This document shows positions 23,568 through 24,587 of a DNA stretch of 24,587 nucleotides, one piece after another. Under the pieces are notes generated by a model that saw only the letters and a list, made by a program, of their open reading frames with translations, ran no database searches and was not told the DNA's origin. The stretch comes from Paenalcaligenes sp021793095 (GTDB taxonomy: Bacteria; Pseudomonadota; Gammaproteobacteria; Burkholderiales; Burkholderiaceae_B). A program made the position numbers and the translations under genes. Location: positions 1 through 24,587 of the forward strand of contig DAHVQS010000026.1 of NCBI GenBank assembly GCA_027317645.1. The letters are read 5' to 3'. The first letter of the stretch is position 1; the number at the start of each line of letters is the position of its first letter.

Positions 23568-24587
23568 TTGGTAAACAGCATACAACAAAACGATTCGCGA
23601 GCGTGGATGGTCGCCATCTCCGGCACGATTATTAATCTATGTTTAGGAGTACTCTATGCATGGAGTGTTTTTTCCAAAGCGCTTCAAGATAATCTAGGTT
23701 TTACGGCCACAGAGACATCCATTCCCTATAGTGTGGCTGTTATTGTCTTTGCGCTCTTTATGGTGCCAGCAGGTATTATGCTCGACCGTTTAGGCCCCAG
23801 ATTGTTATTACTACTGTCTGGGATCATGATCGGGATTGGCATGGTGGTTGCTGGACTTTTTCTTGATGTGACCGGTTTGGTCATTGGTTTTGGTTTGATT
23901 GCGGGTGCCGCTATGGGTTTTGGCTATGCCGCACCGACACCGACTGCAACAAAATGGTTTAAACCTCATATGCGAGGGACCATCACCGGTATTGTGGTTG
24001 CCGGTTATGGGTTGGCCCCAGTGTATGTATCTCCTTTATCCAATACACTGATTGATAGCTTTGGGGTTTCAAAATCCTTTTTCTATCTGGGTGGCTTCTT
24101 TACCATTTTGATTGTGTTGTCTTCTCTGGTGATGAAGAGCCCACCAGAGGGATGGGTCCCGGTCGGCAGCGAGCCACCAGCCCCCAAAGTCGACAAGCAC
24201 GGCAAGCAAGCCGAGCCCGAGGTGGCCAATAATTACTCACCCGGTGAGATGTTGAAAACAGGGCAGTTTTGGTCCTTATGGTTCATGTACATGTTTTCAG
24301 CTTCTGCGGGGTTGATCATCATTGGTCACGTGGCCACCATTGCCTATGTTCAGGGTGGTTTACAGACTGGTTTTGTATTTGCGGCGTTGCTGGCAGTGGG
24401 TAATGCGGGCGGACGCATTATCACGGGTATCGTGTCAGACAAGATTGGTCGAACGATGACATTGATACTGGTGTTTTTGCTGCAGGCAATCAATATGTTT
24501 GCCTTCTCCAGTTATGACACCACCATCACTCTGACCGTTGGTTCGGTGGTCACCGGGGCGACTTATGGTGCCTTACTGGCGCTGTTC
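23568..24587 (+). CDS. OFA-family MFS transporter (oxalate/formate antiporter-like), 3' end beyond window
   Basis: An open reading frame of 340 codons running off the right edge. The start is a TTG at 23568 with a perfect AGGAGG (23556-23561) six bases upstream; the first in-frame ATG comes only 13 codons later, inside the first membrane helix. The protein shows the MFS fold: helices from ~14, the loop 2-3 motif region MLDRLGPRLLL, GAAMGFGYAAPTPTATKWF around residue 118, and after helix 6 the PPEGW sequence typical of the oxalate:formate antiporter family, then a charged loop and the second half (GRIITGIVSDKIGR near 280). Family members carry small carboxylates or other organic anions; actual substrate unknown. 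It is 177 bases downstream of the sat-like gene on the same strand, so co-expression is likely. About 60-90 residues are missing. Confidence 0.87.
   Translation, partial: MVNSIQQNDSRAWMVAISGTIINLCLGVLYAWSVFSKALQDNLGFTATETSIPYSVAVIVFALFMVPAGIMLDRLGPRLLLLLSGIMIGIGMVVAGLFLDVTGLVIGFGLIAGAAMGFGYAAPTPTATKWFKPHMRGTITGIVVAGYGLAPVYVSPLSNTLIDSFGVSKSFFYLGGFFTILIVLSSLVMKSPPEGWVPVGSEPPAPKVDKHGKQAEPEVANNYSPGEMLKTGQFWSLWFMYMFSASAGLIIIGHVATIAYVQGGLQTGFVFAALLAVGNAGGRIITGIVSDKIGRTMTLILVFLLQAINMFAFSSYDTTITLTVGSVVTGATYGALLALF

Noticed and set aside
23447..23635. 62-codon plus-strand ORF between sat copy 2 and the OFA transporter
   Set aside because: It overlaps the transporter start out of frame and spans the hairpin; the AGGAGG fits the TTG at 23568 better, and I recognise no family.

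Overview
The window looks like chromosomal DNA of a betaproteobacterium, probably Burkholderiales and Alcaligenaceae-like. The best evidence is the 3' end of a 5S rRNA gene at the left edge, whose last ~53 bases read like a Burkholderiales 5S tail. Most proteins are also of Gram-negative types: lipoproteins with lipoboxes, a tripartite efflux system, an OmpA-like lipoprotein and a PilB-like MsrAB. I see no insertion sequence, integrase, phage gene, CRISPR array or tRNA.

Layout. (1) 1-956: 5S rRNA tail, strong terminator, and a class I methyltransferase. (2) 1205-6135: a small lipoprotein, then ytcA-mdtN-mdtO on the plus strand, with the matching outer-membrane factor (mdtP-like) convergent on the minus strand and overlapping mdtO by 29 bases. 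(3) 6344-8056 (-): a long sulfate adenylyltransferase-family protein (copy 1). (4) 8214-12357: a CrbS-type sensor kinase fused to a transporter-like domain, and its convergent LuxR-type regulator CrbR, the 'acetate switch' pair. (5) 12573-13758: an OmpA-like lipoprotein and a 44-residue lipoprotein, separated by ~590 bases with no convincing gene but with inverted repeats. (6) 13996-17913: a periplasmic thioredoxin-MsrA-MsrB fusion, a TPP riboswitch controlling a sodium:solute symporter-family permease, and a GDT1-type manganese/calcium transporter. (7) 18048-21290: an acyl-CoA-dehydrogenase-like protein, an ACR3/BASS-family permease and an MFS exporter. (8) 21681-24587: a second sulfate adenylyltransferase-family protein (copy 2), followed by an OFA-type (oxalate/formate antiporter-like) MFS transporter cut by the window end.

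Most striking are the two sulfate adenylyltransferase paralogs. They have almost the same length (570 and 569 residues) and share three departures from the family. The sulfate-binding Q-x-R-N motif reads T-G-A-N in both, while the nucleotide-binding HxxH and GRD motifs are kept. A second conserved Met-Arg is also replaced. Both carry an extra C-terminal region of ~175 residues that I do not recognise. Copy 2 has a leader whose segments can pair in mutually exclusive ways, and it lies upstream of a transporter for small anions. Together this suggests an adenylyl-transfer system for a substrate other than, or bound differently from, sulfate. That is inference and untested.
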